Below, one piece after another: positions 28,350-38,393 of a stretch of 64,000 nucleotides of DNA. Positions within the stretch are counted from its first letter, which is position 1. Each line of letters starts with the position of its first letter. Where the stretch lies: the NCBI RefSeq assembly GCF_000422805.1, contig NZ_KE383925.1:159234-223233 (forward strand), in the 5' to 3' direction. Source of the DNA: Nocardioides halotolerans DSM 19273. GTDB taxonomy: Bacteria > Actinomycetota > Actinomycetes > Propionibacteriales > Nocardioidaceae. The notes below the pieces were generated by a model, which was given only the letters and a program-made list of their open reading frames with translations, was not told the origin of the DNA and ran no database searches. The position numbers and the translations under genes are program-made.

Positions 28350-29918
28350 ATGACCACGCGCCGCCCACGCCCGCTGCTCGCCGCCGTCCTGGCCGTGGGT
28401 GCCGCCCTGGCCGGGACCTCCGGCGTCGGCGCCGCGCCGGCGCCCGCCAGCCGGGTCGTCGCCGCCGCCTGGGCCGACGGCGGCGCCTCCGCCACCGAGC
28501 GCTCGGTGCTGCCGCTGCTCGTCAGCCTCGCCGCAGGGCCGGAGACACGGCTGACCGTGCGGGTCACGGGCGCCACGGTCGTCGCCCTGCCCGACGCGTG
28601 CGCCCCCAGCACCGTGGTCCGACGCCGGTCGCACCTCTCCGCGGACGCCGTCACCCTGGTGTGCACGGTGGTCGGCAAGCGCGCCCAGGACGTCGTGGTC
28701 GAGGTCCGGACGGGCGCCGCGCCGGGTCCGGTGGGCGCCACGGTCACCGACCGGGGCGTCGTCACGACGTTGCCGGGCCGGGCCGTTGCGGCCGCCGCGC
28801 CCGACACCCCGCGCCGGCTGCGGCTGATCTCGAGTCCCGACTTCATGAACGCCGACGTCGCCGACCTGCGCCGCGGGCCGGGGTTCTGGAACCCGCGCCG
28901 CTCGCCGAACTCCACCAGCCCCGCCTACGAGCGCGCGATCGACCGGGTCCTCGACGACTGGCAGCGCCAGGAGCCTGACGGCGTGCTGGTGGCCGGAGAC
29001 CTGGTCGACGGTCGCTGGGGTCGCGACAGCCGGCACACGGGCAACTTCGGCCCGGTCGGCAACGCCGCCCAGCGCGCGAGCGCCACCCGGCGGGCGGCGG
29101 CGACGTACTACCCGCAGTACCTCCAGCGCTTCCGCTCCCACCACCTCGACCTCTACCCGGCGGTCGGCGACCACGAGTACGGCGACAACCCGTGGACCTC
29201 CTCGAAGAGGCGGCTCGCGCCGGTGTTCCAGCAGGAGTTCGCGCGCTACTTCACCCGCACCCAGGCAGGCCGGCCGCGCTTCCGCGACCACCCGGGCGGC
29301 GTGCACGCGAGCACGGCCTACGCGTTCCGGCCCTCGCCGGAGGTGCAGGTCGTCTCGATCGACCCCTTCGACATCAGCCCTGGTCGCGCCCGGATCCGCG
29401 TCGACCGCCAGCAGCTGCGCTGGCTGGCCGGCGTGCTGCGCAAGGCCCGCGCCGACGGCGTGCGGTGGACGCTGGTCCAGGGCCACGTGCCGATCCTCGA
29501 GCCGGTGCGGGCGCGCGGGTCCAGCGAGCTTCACTACCCCGGCGGTGCGCGGTCGCGGCTCTGGCAGGTCTTCCGCAAGTACGGCGTGGACGTCTACCTC
29601 TGCGGCGAGGTGCACGACGTCACCGCGACCACCCAGGACGGGATCCTCCAGCTCGCCCACGGGGGCGCGTTCCAGTTCGGCCTGACGACCTACTCCGTCC
29701 TCGACGTGCACGACGACCGGCTCGACGTCACGCTCCGTGACTACGCCGTCCGGGTGCGCGACGCGCGAGACCACACCCGGCTGTGGGAGACCGTCCGCAG
29801 CGGGCTGAAGAAGTGGATCAGGCTCGACCCCGAGCCGGTGACGATCGGCACGCTGACCCTCGGCGCCGACGGCTCGGTGACCGACCGCAGCGGAATCCTG
29901 TTGCCCTACCGTCACTGA
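28350..29918 (+). CDS. Secreted metallophosphoesterase
   Basis: The 522-residue protein starts MTTRRPRPLLAAVLAVGAALAGTSG with a Sec signal peptide. A beta-rich region (about 30-150) precedes a calcineurin-like phosphoesterase domain with GVLVAGDLVDGRW, AVGDHEYGDN, VQGHVPI and CGEVHDV as metal-ligand motifs. The usual first DxH motif is changed: the expected place reads ISSPDFMNAD, keeping an Asp but not the His. A C-terminal beta segment follows. The substrate is unknown; exported relatives hydrolyse phosphomonoesters or diesters for phosphate scavenging. Confidence 0.8.
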   Translation: MTTRRPRPLLAAVLAVGAALAGTSGVGAAPAPASRVVAAAWADGGASATERSVLPLLVSLAAGPETRLTVRVTGATVVALPDACAPSTVVRRRSHLSADAVTLVCTVVGKRAQDVVVEVRTGAAPGPVGATVTDRGVVTTLPGRAVAAAAPDTPRRLRLISSPDFMNADVADLRRGPGFWNPRRSPNSTSPAYERAIDRVLDDWQRQEPDGVLVAGDLVDGRWGRDSRHTGNFGPVGNAAQRASATRRAAATYYPQYLQRFRSHHLDLYPAVGDHEYGDNPWTSSKRRLAPVFQQEFARYFTRTQAGRPRFRDHPGGVHASTAYAFRPSPEVQVVSIDPFDISPGRARIRVDRQQLRWLAGVLRKARADGVRWTLVQGHVPILEPVRARGSSELHYPGGARSRLWQVFRKYGVDVYLCGEVHDVTATTQDGILQLAHGGAFQFGLTTYSVLDVHDDRLDVTLRDYAVRVRDARDHTRLWETVRSGLKKWIRLDPEPVTIGTLTLGADGSVTDRSGILLPYRH

Positions 29919-29937
29919 CTCGTGCGAGGGTGGGGCC

Positions 29938-30129
29938 ATGTCCGGAGCGAACGACGACCTGAAGGCCAAGATGCGCGAGGCGCTCGACCGGAAGAACGCC
30001 GGCCGGCGCAAGAAGGGCGAGCAGGGCGTCCACGAGGACGGCCCGGTCCAGGAGAAGGCGCACGGCTCCGAGGTGGTCGGCGGCGCCCCCAAGATGCACC
30101 GGCGCAAGGCCGGTGGCGGCGGCGCCTGA
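29938..30129 (+). CDS. DUF5302 small basic protein
   Basis: The 63-residue protein begins MSGANDDLKAKMREALDRKNA and is rich in Lys, Arg, Gly and His, ending APKMHRRKAGGGGA. This is the DUF5302 pattern of small, probably disordered actinobacterial proteins. The basic character suggests nucleic-acid contact, but no function is known. It lies 19 bp after the metallophosphoesterase gene. Confidence 0.75.
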   Translation: MSGANDDLKAKMREALDRKNAGRRKKGEQGVHEDGPVQEKAHGSEVVGGAPKMHRRKAGGGGA

Positions 30130-30209
30130 CCCGCTCCGAGGCGGGCTGGTGAGATAGCCCACGCGTCCACCGGCTGCCTCTCGCGCGTGCGGGAGGGCAG
30201 CATGGGCCC

Positions 30210-30761
30210 ATGCAGTTCGGACGCAGCTACGAGGAGTTCGAGGTCGGCGCGACCTACAAGCACTGGCCCGGCAAGACGGTCACCGAGTACGACGACCACC
30301 TGTTCTGCCTGCTCACGATGAACCACCACCCGCTGCACCTCGACGCGCACTACGCCGAGGAGACCACGCAGTTCGGCAAGAACGTCGTCGTCGGCAACTA
30401 CGTCTACTCGATCCTGCTCGGCATGTCGGTCCCCGACATCTCTGGCAAGGCGATCGCCAACCTCGAGATCGAGTCACTGCGGCACGTCGCGCCGACGTTC
30501 CACGGCGACACGCTCTACGGCGAGACGACCGTCCTCGACAAGTGGGAGTCGACCTCCAAGGACGACCGCGGCGTCGTCCACGTCGAGACCATCGGCTACA
30601 ACCAGGACGGCAAGGTCGTCTGCATCTTCCGCCGCAAGGTGATGGTGCCGAAGAACAGCTACCTCGAGGCCCGCGGCGGCGAGCAGCCCGGTCGCCCGGT
30701 CCCGCAGCCGGACAAGAACTGGCCGGGCGCCGCGGACCCGGCGACCCCGGCGGGTGGCTGA
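30210..30761 (+). CDS. MaoC-family enoyl-CoA hydratase/dehydratase
   Basis: The 183-residue single-hotdog protein has the MaoC hydratase core: TVTEYDDHLFCLLTMNHHPLHLDAHYA with candidate catalytic Asp and His, GKNVVVGNYVYSIL, and a C-terminal hotdog strand KVVCIFRRKVMVPK. Related actinobacterial proteins hydrate mesaconyl-CoA-like or R-specific enoyl-CoA substrates. It is not in an operon with the acyl-CoA dehydrogenase 4 kb upstream. The stop codon lies in the first copy of the 28-bp tandem repeat. Confidence 0.85.
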   Translation: MQFGRSYEEFEVGATYKHWPGKTVTEYDDHLFCLLTMNHHPLHLDAHYAEETTQFGKNVVVGNYVYSILLGMSVPDISGKAIANLEIESLRHVAPTFHGDTLYGETTVLDKWESTSKDDRGVVHVETIGYNQDGKVVCIFRRKVMVPKNSYLEARGGEQPGRPVPQPDKNWPGAADPATPAGG

Positions 30762-30886
30762 TCGATCAGCAACGTCGGCGGGTGGCTGATCGATCAGCAA
30801 CGTCGGTGGGTGGCTGATCGATCAGCAACCTCGGTGGGTGACTGATCGATCAGCAACCTCGGCAGCTGACTGATCGATCAGCAAGG
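30753..30886. repeat. Five tandem 28-bp repeats, each with a perfect 12-bp palindrome
   Basis: CTGATCGATCAG occurs at 30758, 30786, 30814, 30842 and 30870, exactly 28 bp apart. Around it the unit is near-identical: GGTGG before, CAAC(G/C)TCGG after. The first copy supplies the TGA stop of the MaoC gene, and the array ends about 45 bp before the POT transporter start. Constant phasing (28 bp, about 2.7 helical turns) and perfect palindromes fit either a cooperative operator array or an expanded hairpin element. Confidence 0.9.
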
Positions 30887-30928
30887 TTTCCGAGGCATGC
30901 TCGCCCGTGAGGTGGTCACCGCTCAGGG

Positions 30929-32378
<1,450 letters not shown>

Positions 32379-32407
<29 letters not shown>

Positions 32408-33578
32408 CCGGGCCGGCCGCCCCTCTCCCCACTGGGGAGAACGCCCGTGCCAGCGGCAGCATCGCGAGGATGAGCACCATCGGCACGGCGAAGCCGAGCC
32501 GGAGCGACCCGGCGCCGACCAGGCCGGTGAGCACGGCCCCGAGCAGGCCGCCGACGTAGTTGAACTGGTTGAACCGCGCGATCACCGCGTCGGTGCGCAC
32601 CCTGTCGCCGCCCGCGATCCGGGCGGCCGCCGAGAAGCTGAGAGGCGCGATCACCGAAGCGCCCGCGCCCAGCAGCGTGAAGCCCAGCACCGCCACCGGC
32701 CAGGTCGGCGCCGCAACCACCACCAGCATCGCGAGCGACGCGACGACCGCGCCGGTGCGCAGGACCGGCGCCGCGCCGTACCTAGCGACCAGGGAGTCGC
32801 CCGCCAGCCGCACCGCCAGGCTGGCCACCAGGTAGGGCAGGGTCGCGAGGGCGACGAGCGAGTGCGGCGCCTCGACCACGTCGTCGAGGAACGTCGGTCC
32901 CCAGGTCTGCGAGGCGGTGTCGACCATGTAGAAGAGCACCATCCCGAGCCCCACCAGCAGAATGGGCCGCCACGGCACGGCGACGTCCTCGGCCTCGGCG
33001 AGCGCCTCGCCGTGCTCGCGCGGGAGGTACGGCGCCGCGAGGGCGAGCAGCGGCACCACCGCGACCAGACCCGCCGTCCACAGCGGGGCGTGGGCCGCCG
33101 CCAGCGCGTAGCACGCGCCGAGGATCCCGCCGAAGGTCCAGGCGCCGTGGAAGGACGGCAGGATCGGCCGGCCGTATCGGTGCTCGATCGCCACGGCCTG
33201 CATGTTGCTGGTCGCGTCGACGATGCCGAGCCCCACGCCGTACGCCGCGAGCCCGAGCACGAACACCGGGCCCGCAGGCGCCGCGGCGACGACCGGGACG
33301 GCCACGCCGACGACGAGCAGGCCGGTCCGCAGGGTCGCGGCGCTGGAGCTGCGGTGCGCGACCAGCTCGGCGACGACCGAGCCCACGCCGGCCAGCAGCA
33401 CGATCATGAGCAGCACCAGCGACAGGTCGATCTCGGACATGTCCCAGCGGTCGGAGAACCGCGGCAGCCGCGTCGTGAGGCTGATGAAGACCATCCCCTG
33501 GGTCGCGAAGGCGAGCGCGGTGGCGCGGCGGGCCAGGGACGCGCTCATGCGATCGGCCGGTCCGGGGACGGTCTGCAT
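32379..33578 (-). CDS. MFS transporter (YbjJ-like)
   Basis: From ATG 33578 (MQTVPGPADR) the 399-residue protein has 12 predicted membrane helices and resembles the YbjJ/fucose-permease-like branch: FATQGMVFISLTTRLPRFSD in helix 1, a GLGIVDATSNMQAVAIEHRYGRPILPSFHG loop in the middle, and a C-terminal RFNQFNYVGGLLGAVLTG helix. The substrate is unknown. ATG 33548 is an equally possible start. Its 3' end overlaps the convergent POT gene by 29 bp. Confidence 0.85.
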
Positions 33579-33684
33579 GGCCCGATCGTGCCAGTGACGC
33601 CCTCGCGGTCGGTGGGGGAGGATCGTCCGGGTCGATTTCGGCCGCACGCGGACCGACTCCCGGTCCGGCACGGGAGAGGAACAC

Positions 33685-35637
33685 ATGGCGCGCACGGGAC
33701 AGCAGCTGCGGGTCCGCACCGCGAAGGCGATGGCCGAGAGCCGCGGCGCGACGGTCCGGACGGCGACCGAGCGTAGGTCGGGCCTCGGCGACCGGCTCCG
33801 CTACATGTTCGACAACTCGATGACGCGCGGGACGCCGGCGCTCATCATGTGGCTGACGGTCGCGACCGTGATGCTGACGCTGGTCTTCGCGGTGATCACG
33901 ACGATCTTCCGGCTCCGGAGCGAGGCCACCACGGGTCGCGGCTTCTTCAAGGAGGTCTTCTACACCCTGCTCCACGCGCTAGACCCCGGCTACATCGGCG
34001 GTGACGTCGGGTCGTGGGGCTTCCTCCTCACGATGCTCGTGCTCACCGTCGGCGGCCTGTTCATCGTCAGCGCCCTGATCGGTGTCATCGCCAACGGCAT
34101 CGACTCCAAGCTCGCCGACCTGCGCCGCGGCCGCTCGATCGTCCTCGAGGAGGACCACACCGTCATCCTCGGCTGGTCGGAGTCGATCTTCACGATCGTC
34201 TCGGAGCTGACGCTGGCCAACGAGAGCCGCAAGGACCCGGTGATCGTGATCCTGGCCGACATGGACAAGATCGAGATGGAGGACGAGCTGCGGGTCAAGG
34301 TCCCCGACCGCCGCGGCACCCGCATCATCTGCCGGTCCGGCTCGCCCATGGACCTCGACGACCTGCGCCTGAGCAGCCACGAGACCGCCCGGTCGGTGAT
34401 CCTGCTGGCGCCCGAGTCCGACGACCCCGACTCCGAGGTCATCAAGACCCTGCTCGCGCTGACCCACAACGGCGAGGACGGGCCGCGGATCGTGGCCGAG
34501 ATCCAGGAGCCGAGCAACCTCGAGGCCGCCGCCCTGGTCGGCAAGGGCCGGACCACCCTCCTCGACATCCGCGAGACCGTCGCCAAGCTGGTCGTGCAGA
34601 CCTCGCGCCAGTCCGGCGCCGCGGCCGTCTACACCGAGCTCTTCGACTACTCCGGTGACGAGTTCTACTTCTTCGAGGACCACGGCCTGGCCGGGTCGAC
34701 GTACGCCGAGGCGCAGCTGGCGTTCGAGGCCGCCTCCGTGGTCGGCATCCTCGACGGCACCACCTCCAAGCTCAACCCCGCACCCGACACGGTGATCAGC
34801 GCCGACCACACCCTCATCGTCGTCGTCGAGGACGACTCGGCGCTCGAGGGGCAGTCGCGGTCGATGACCGAGCCGGCGCTGAACCGGCTTGGCGAGCAGG
34901 GCGCCGTGGAGGCGCGGCCCACCCAGGCACTCGTCATCGGCTGGAACGACCGCGCGCCGATCGTGGTCCGCGAGCTCGACCGCTACGCGCCGCCCGGCTC
35001 CACGCTCACCGTCGTCACGACGTACGGCGACCCGGAGCTGCCGGTGTTCCAGAACCTCGCCGTGACCGTCGTGAAGGCGTCCACGACCAGCCGGGCGGTG
35101 CTGGAGGAGCACGTCGGCGCCGACCTCGACCAGATCGTGGTGCTCTGCTACGACCGCGACCTCGACGTGCAGACCGCCGACTCGCGGACGCTGATCAGCC
35201 TGCTCCACGTGCGCGACATCCTGAGCCGGACCGGGTCCGAGACGCCGGTGGTCAGCGAGATGCTCGACGACCGCAACCGGGTGCTCGCGTCGGTGGCCGA
35301 CGTCGACGACATCGTCGTCAGCGGCGAGATCGTCAGCCTCGTCGTCACCCAGCTGTCCGAGGACGGCCGCCTCGAGGCGGTCTTCAAGGAGCTGCTGGGC
35401 GCCGACGGCAGCGAGATCTACCTGCGGCCGGCCGAGTGGTACGTCCAGCCGGGCGACGGCGTCAGCTGGGCGACGGTCGTGGCCGGAGCCGCGCGGCGCA
35501 ACGAGACGGCGATCGGACTGAAGTCGGCACTGCTCGCCGAGCCGGGGCTCAAGTTCGGGGTGGTCGTGAACCCGCCCAAGTCGCAGACCTACTCGATCGG
35601 CCCGGGCGACGCCGTGGTGGTGCTGGCGGAGGACTGA
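33685..35637 (+). CDS. CASTOR/POLLUX-like putative ion channel
   Basis: The 650-residue protein has a basic N-terminus, two membrane helices (about 53-75 and 112-137) around a pore-like loop, and two tandem RCK/TrkA-N-like cytosolic domains (HTVILGWSES near 155; ALVIGWNDRAPIVVREL near 413). This is the CASTOR/POLLUX layout of plant nuclear-envelope channels and their bacterial relatives. The second glycine-rich loop is degenerate, so nucleotide binding may be lost or changed. In bacteria the ion and signal are unknown; a K+ or Ca2+ conductance is inferred. It is monocistronic and divergent from the MFS gene. Confidence 0.85.
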   Translation: MARTGQQLRVRTAKAMAESRGATVRTATERRSGLGDRLRYMFDNSMTRGTPALIMWLTVATVMLTLVFAVITTIFRLRSEATTGRGFFKEVFYTLLHALDPGYIGGDVGSWGFLLTMLVLTVGGLFIVSALIGVIANGIDSKLADLRRGRSIVLEEDHTVILGWSESIFTIVSELTLANESRKDPVIVILADMDKIEMEDELRVKVPDRRGTRIICRSGSPMDLDDLRLSSHETARSVILLAPESDDPDSEVIKTLLALTHNGEDGPRIVAEIQEPSNLEAAALVGKGRTTLLDIRETVAKLVVQTSRQSGAAAVYTELFDYSGDEFYFFEDHGLAGSTYAEAQLAFEAASVVGILDGTTSKLNPAPDTVISADHTLIVVVEDDSALEGQSRSMTEPALNRLGEQGAVEARPTQALVIGWNDRAPIVVRELDRYAPPGSTLTVVTTYGDPELPVFQNLAVTVVKASTTSRAVLEEHVGADLDQIVVLCYDRDLDVQTADSRTLISLLHVRDILSRTGSETPVVSEMLDDRNRVLASVADVDDIVVSGEIVSLVVTQLSEDGRLEAVFKELLGADGSEIYLRPAEWYVQPGDGVSWATVVAGAARRNETAIGLKSALLAEPGLKFGVVVNPPKSQTYSIGPGDAVVVLAED

Positions 35638-35657
35638 TCCGTGGTTACCTCTCTCCC

Positions 35658-36215
35658 ATGGGTGAGGTCTGGGTGGTCCGGCACGGTGAGACCGAGTGGA
35701 GCCGCGACGGGCGGCACACCGGCACGACAGACATCGAGCTGACCGAGGACGGCGAGGCGTCGGCACGCGAGCTCGCGCCGCGGCTCGCCGAGCGGCCCTT
35801 CGCGCTCGTCCTCACCTCGCCGCTGCAGCGGGCGCGGCGTACCGCCGAGCTGGCCGGCTTCCCCGACGCGGAGGTCGACGACGACCTGGTGGAGTGGAGG
35901 TACGGCGACTACGAGGGCATCACCACCGAGGAGATCCGCGAGACCGTGCCGGGCTGGACGGTGTGGACGCACCCCGTCCCGGGTGGTGAGAGTGCCGACG
36001 AGGTCGCCGAGCGCCTGGACCGCGTGATCGCGCGCTGCCACGACACCGACGGCGACGTGCTTCTCGTGGGCCACGGCCACGCGCTGCGGGCGCTGGCCGC
36101 GCGGTGGCTCGGGCTGCCCGCGACCGACGGGCGGCTGCTCAAGCTCGACACCGGCACCGTCTCGGTGCTGGGCCACGAGCGCGAGAGTCCGGCCGTCGTC
36201 CACTGGAACGCTTGA
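35658..36215 (+). CDS. Histidine phosphatase (phosphoglycerate mutase-like)
   Basis: The 185-residue protein has the catalytic RHGE motif (WVVRHGETEWSRDGRHTG, His about 9), SPLQRARRTAEL, WRYGDYEGITTEEIRE, and the second histidine in LLVGHGHALR. These residues form the phosphohistidine pocket. Bacterial relatives act on sugar phosphates or cofactor precursors; the substrate is not identifiable. It follows the channel gene by 20 bp and may share its transcript. Confidence 0.9.
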   Translation: MGEVWVVRHGETEWSRDGRHTGTTDIELTEDGEASARELAPRLAERPFALVLTSPLQRARRTAELAGFPDAEVDDDLVEWRYGDYEGITTEEIRETVPGWTVWTHPVPGGESADEVAERLDRVIARCHDTDGDVLLVGHGHALRALAARWLGLPATDGRLLKLDTGTVSVLGHERESPAVVHWNA

Positions 36216-36246
36216 CGCTCCCGCCCAACTCACCGACCTTTGGACA

Positions 36247-36879
36247 GTGACGCTGTCGGTCGGGTGCCCGCGCTGCGCTACCCCGATCGCTCGCGCGGGC
36301 GAGCTCTGGTCGTGCCCCGACCACGGCGTGGTCGAGCCCCTCTGGCGGCCGGGCGAGGCGTCGTACGACGCGTTCGTCGAGCACCTCGGCGCCACGGCGC
36401 GCTTCCCGACGTACCTGCCCTGGCCGCTCAGCCCCGGGTGGCGGGTGACGGACTTCGCGGCGGTCGGCACCGTCGACCGCGGCCGGGCCGCGATGACCTG
36501 CGTGTCGGGCACCTCGGCTCTCGACGGCCCCGTCGACGCCCTCGTGATCACCGAGGAGCCCGGCACCGGGCTCGGCGCCCGCATCGCCGGCACCCGCCAC
36601 GACGACCCGGGTGTCGAGATCGGCGAGGGACCGCCCGCCACCCGGGTCCGCATCGACTCCAAGTCCGTCCCGCTCTGGCCCGTCTCGACCTCCGCCTCCA
36701 CCGCGGAGTGGGACCGCTCCGTCGTCGCCGGCGAGGCCGACGGCCGCTGGCTCTGGATGGTCCTGCGCCCCGCCTCGGCGCTGATGCTGCTGCGCGACGA
36801 CTGGATCCTCCGCGACGTCTCCGGCCTCGGCCCGCCGCTCGTGGAGCTGCCGTTCGGGGGACCCGCTCCGGCCTGGTGA
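36247..36879 (+). CDS. DUF6758 family protein
   Basis: The 210-residue protein begins VGCPRCATPIARAGELWSCPDHG, a small zinc-ribbon (CxxC and C-x-x-H), then WRPGEASYDAFVEHL, FPTYLPWPLSPGWRVTDFAAVG and a C-terminal domain, the DUF6758 pattern. Function is unknown. In many actinobacteria this gene neighbours a PHP-domain gene, as here. The start at 36247 is GTG. Confidence 0.78.
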   Translation: MTLSVGCPRCATPIARAGELWSCPDHGVVEPLWRPGEASYDAFVEHLGATARFPTYLPWPLSPGWRVTDFAAVGTVDRGRAAMTCVSGTSALDGPVDALVITEEPGTGLGARIAGTRHDDPGVEIGEGPPATRVRIDSKSVPLWPVSTSASTAEWDRSVVAGEADGRWLWMVLRPASALMLLRDDWILRDVSGLGPPLVELPFGGPAPAW

Positions 36880-36917
36880 GGCCTGCCGGGCGGGCGCGGG
36901 TGGCGGCGGGCGGGGGA

Positions 36918-36978
36918 GCGGTCAGCCAGCAACCTGGGTGCGGGCGGATCGGGGTGGCCGAGGTTGCCTGCTGACCGC
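36918..36978. repeat. 60-bp hairpin repeat, copy 1
   Basis: Arms GCGGTCAGCCAGCAACCT and AGGTTGCCTGCTGACCGC pair at 16 of 18 positions around a GC-rich loop containing GGGCGGATCGGG. A second copy starts 83 bp downstream. It lies in the 236-bp gap between the DUF6758 and PHP genes, which otherwise holds no gene. Confidence 0.8.
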
Positions 36979-37000
36979 TGCGGCGGCTCAGGCCCGGGGA

Positions 37001-37060
37001 GCGGTCAGCCAGCACCCTGGATCCGGGCGGATCGGGCTCCCCAGGTTGCCTGCTGACCGC
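37001..37060. repeat. 60-bp hairpin repeat, copy 2
   Basis: This second tandem copy keeps the right arm AGGTTGCCTGCTGACCGC exactly and the loop core GGGCGGATCGGG; its left arm reads GCGGTCAGCCAGCACCCT. Two successive strong stems could end the upstream transcript, or be a small expanded element. Confidence 0.8.
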
Positions 37061-37115
37061 CGCCCCGCGCCCGCCCCGCGCCGCCCCGCCGACCACCTCG
37101 GCCTACGCTCCAACG

Positions 37116-37991
37116 GTGCGCATCGACCTCCACACCCACACGCGGGCCAGCGACGGCACGCAGACGGCGGAGGAGCTGGTGCGAGCGGCGGCGGCGTCCG
37201 GGCTCGACGTGCTCGGGGTGACCGACCACGACACCACCGAGGGGTGGGCCGAGGCGGCGCGCACCGCGGCGGAGGTCGGCATCACGCTGGTGCGCGGCAT
37301 CGAGGTCAGCACCAAGCACCTCGGCCGCGGCGCGCACCTGCTGGCCTACCTGCCGGACCCGACGTACCCGCCCCTGCTCGAGCACCTGCGGAAGATCCTC
37401 GACGGCCGCAGCAGCCGGGTGCCGGCGATGCTCGAGCGGCTGCGCGAGGCCGGGGTGGACGTCGACATCAGCGACGTGCGCCGGGCGGCCGACGGCACCG
37501 CCGCGACCGGTCGCCCGCACGTCGCGGACGCGCTCGTCACCCTGGGCGTGGTGCCCGACCGGAGCACGGCGTTCCGGCGCTTCCTCAACCCGGGCCGGCC
37601 GGCGTACGTCAACAGGTACGCCGCCCCGCTGGTCGAGATGATCCGGGTGATCGACGAGGCCGGGGGAGTGAGCGTGCTGGCGCACCCGTGGGGCCGGCAC
37701 GGCGAGGAGTCGATGCCCGAGAGCGCCCTCACCGAGCTCGCCGGACTCGGGCTGGCCGGCCTCGAGGTCGACCACCAGGACCACCCGCCCGCGGCCCGCG
37801 AGCGGCTCCGCGCGATCGCCCGCGACCTCGACCTCGTCGTGACCGGGTCGAGCGACCACCACGGCCTCGGCAAGCACGACCACGAGCTGGGCTGCAACAC
37901 GACCGCTCCCGAGGAGCTCGAGCGGCTGCTCGCCCTCGCCGACGCCGCCTCGGCGCGCTCGACCCGGACCACGCCCGAGGTGCTGCGATGA
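37116..37991 (+). CDS. PHP-domain phosphoesterase (RNase AM/TrpH-like)
   Basis: The 291-residue protein starts at GTG 37116 with RIDLHTHTRASDG, the first metal motif (H6, H8), followed by GVTDHDTTEG, RGIEVST, a conserved RPHVADALV insertion, SVLAHPWG and TGSSDHHG. These are the metal ligands of the PHP family close to RNase AM/TrpH, which removes nucleotides from 5' ends or hydrolyses 3',5'-bisphosphates. Its stop overlaps the ATG of the PIN gene (ATGA), so the two products are made together. Confidence 0.88.
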   Translation: MRIDLHTHTRASDGTQTAEELVRAAAASGLDVLGVTDHDTTEGWAEAARTAAEVGITLVRGIEVSTKHLGRGAHLLAYLPDPTYPPLLEHLRKILDGRSSRVPAMLERLREAGVDVDISDVRRAADGTAATGRPHVADALVTLGVVPDRSTAFRRFLNPGRPAYVNRYAAPLVEMIRVIDEAGGVSVLAHPWGRHGEESMPESALTELAGLGLAGLEVDHQDHPPAARERLRAIARDLDLVVTGSSDHHGLGKHDHELGCNTTAPEELERLLALADAASARSTRTTPEVLR

Positions 37992-38386
37992 CCCGCTACG
38001 TGATCGACGCGCCCACCCTGCTCCACATCGTCACCGAGCAGCTGGCGATCAACCCCGAGCACCAGCTCGTCGCTCCGCACGCGATCCGCTCGCAGGCGCT
38101 CACCCTCCTGCTCGAGCGCGTACGCCGCGGCGAGCTGAGCGAGAAGGAGGCCGGCGTCCTGCACACCCGCCTCACCGAGCTCAAGATCCGCGTCCTGGGT
38201 GACCGGGTGTCGCGCGCGACGTCGTTCAAGATCGCCAACCAGCAGGGGTGGCGGACGACGTTCGACGCGGAGTACGTCGCGGTCGCCCAGCTCCAGGCCG
38301 ACGCGCTCGTGACCGTCGACCCCGGGCTGGCGGCGAAGGTCGAGGGGCTGGTGCCGCTCGCGCCGCTCAGCGCGCTGACGGACTGA
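37988..38386 (+). CDS. PIN-domain nuclease (VapC-like, no antitoxin)
   Basis: The 132-residue protein begins MTRYVIDAPTLLHI with a candidate first acidic residue (D7). Further acidic residues fit the PIN active site: ELSEKEAGV, TFDAEYVAVAQL and LVTVDPGLA. The length and motifs match VapC toxins. However, no antitoxin-sized gene is adjacent; the upstream partner is the PHP phosphoesterase, overlapped by 4 bp. It may be a chromosomal RNA-processing nuclease rather than a toxin. Confidence 0.82.
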   Translation: MTRYVIDAPTLLHIVTEQLAINPEHQLVAPHAIRSQALTLLLERVRRGELSEKEAGVLHTRLTELKIRVLGDRVSRATSFKIANQQGWRTTFDAEYVAVAQLQADALVTVDPGLAAKVEGLVPLAPLSALTD

Positions 38387-38393
38387 CCGGCGT

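Noticed and set aside
30753..30886. CRISPR array
   Set aside because: Repeat units are contiguous and palindromic, with no unique spacers and no cas genes.
37988..38386. VapBC toxin-antitoxin pair
   Set aside because: Only the PIN protein is present. The upstream overlapping gene is a 291-residue PHP enzyme, not an antitoxin.
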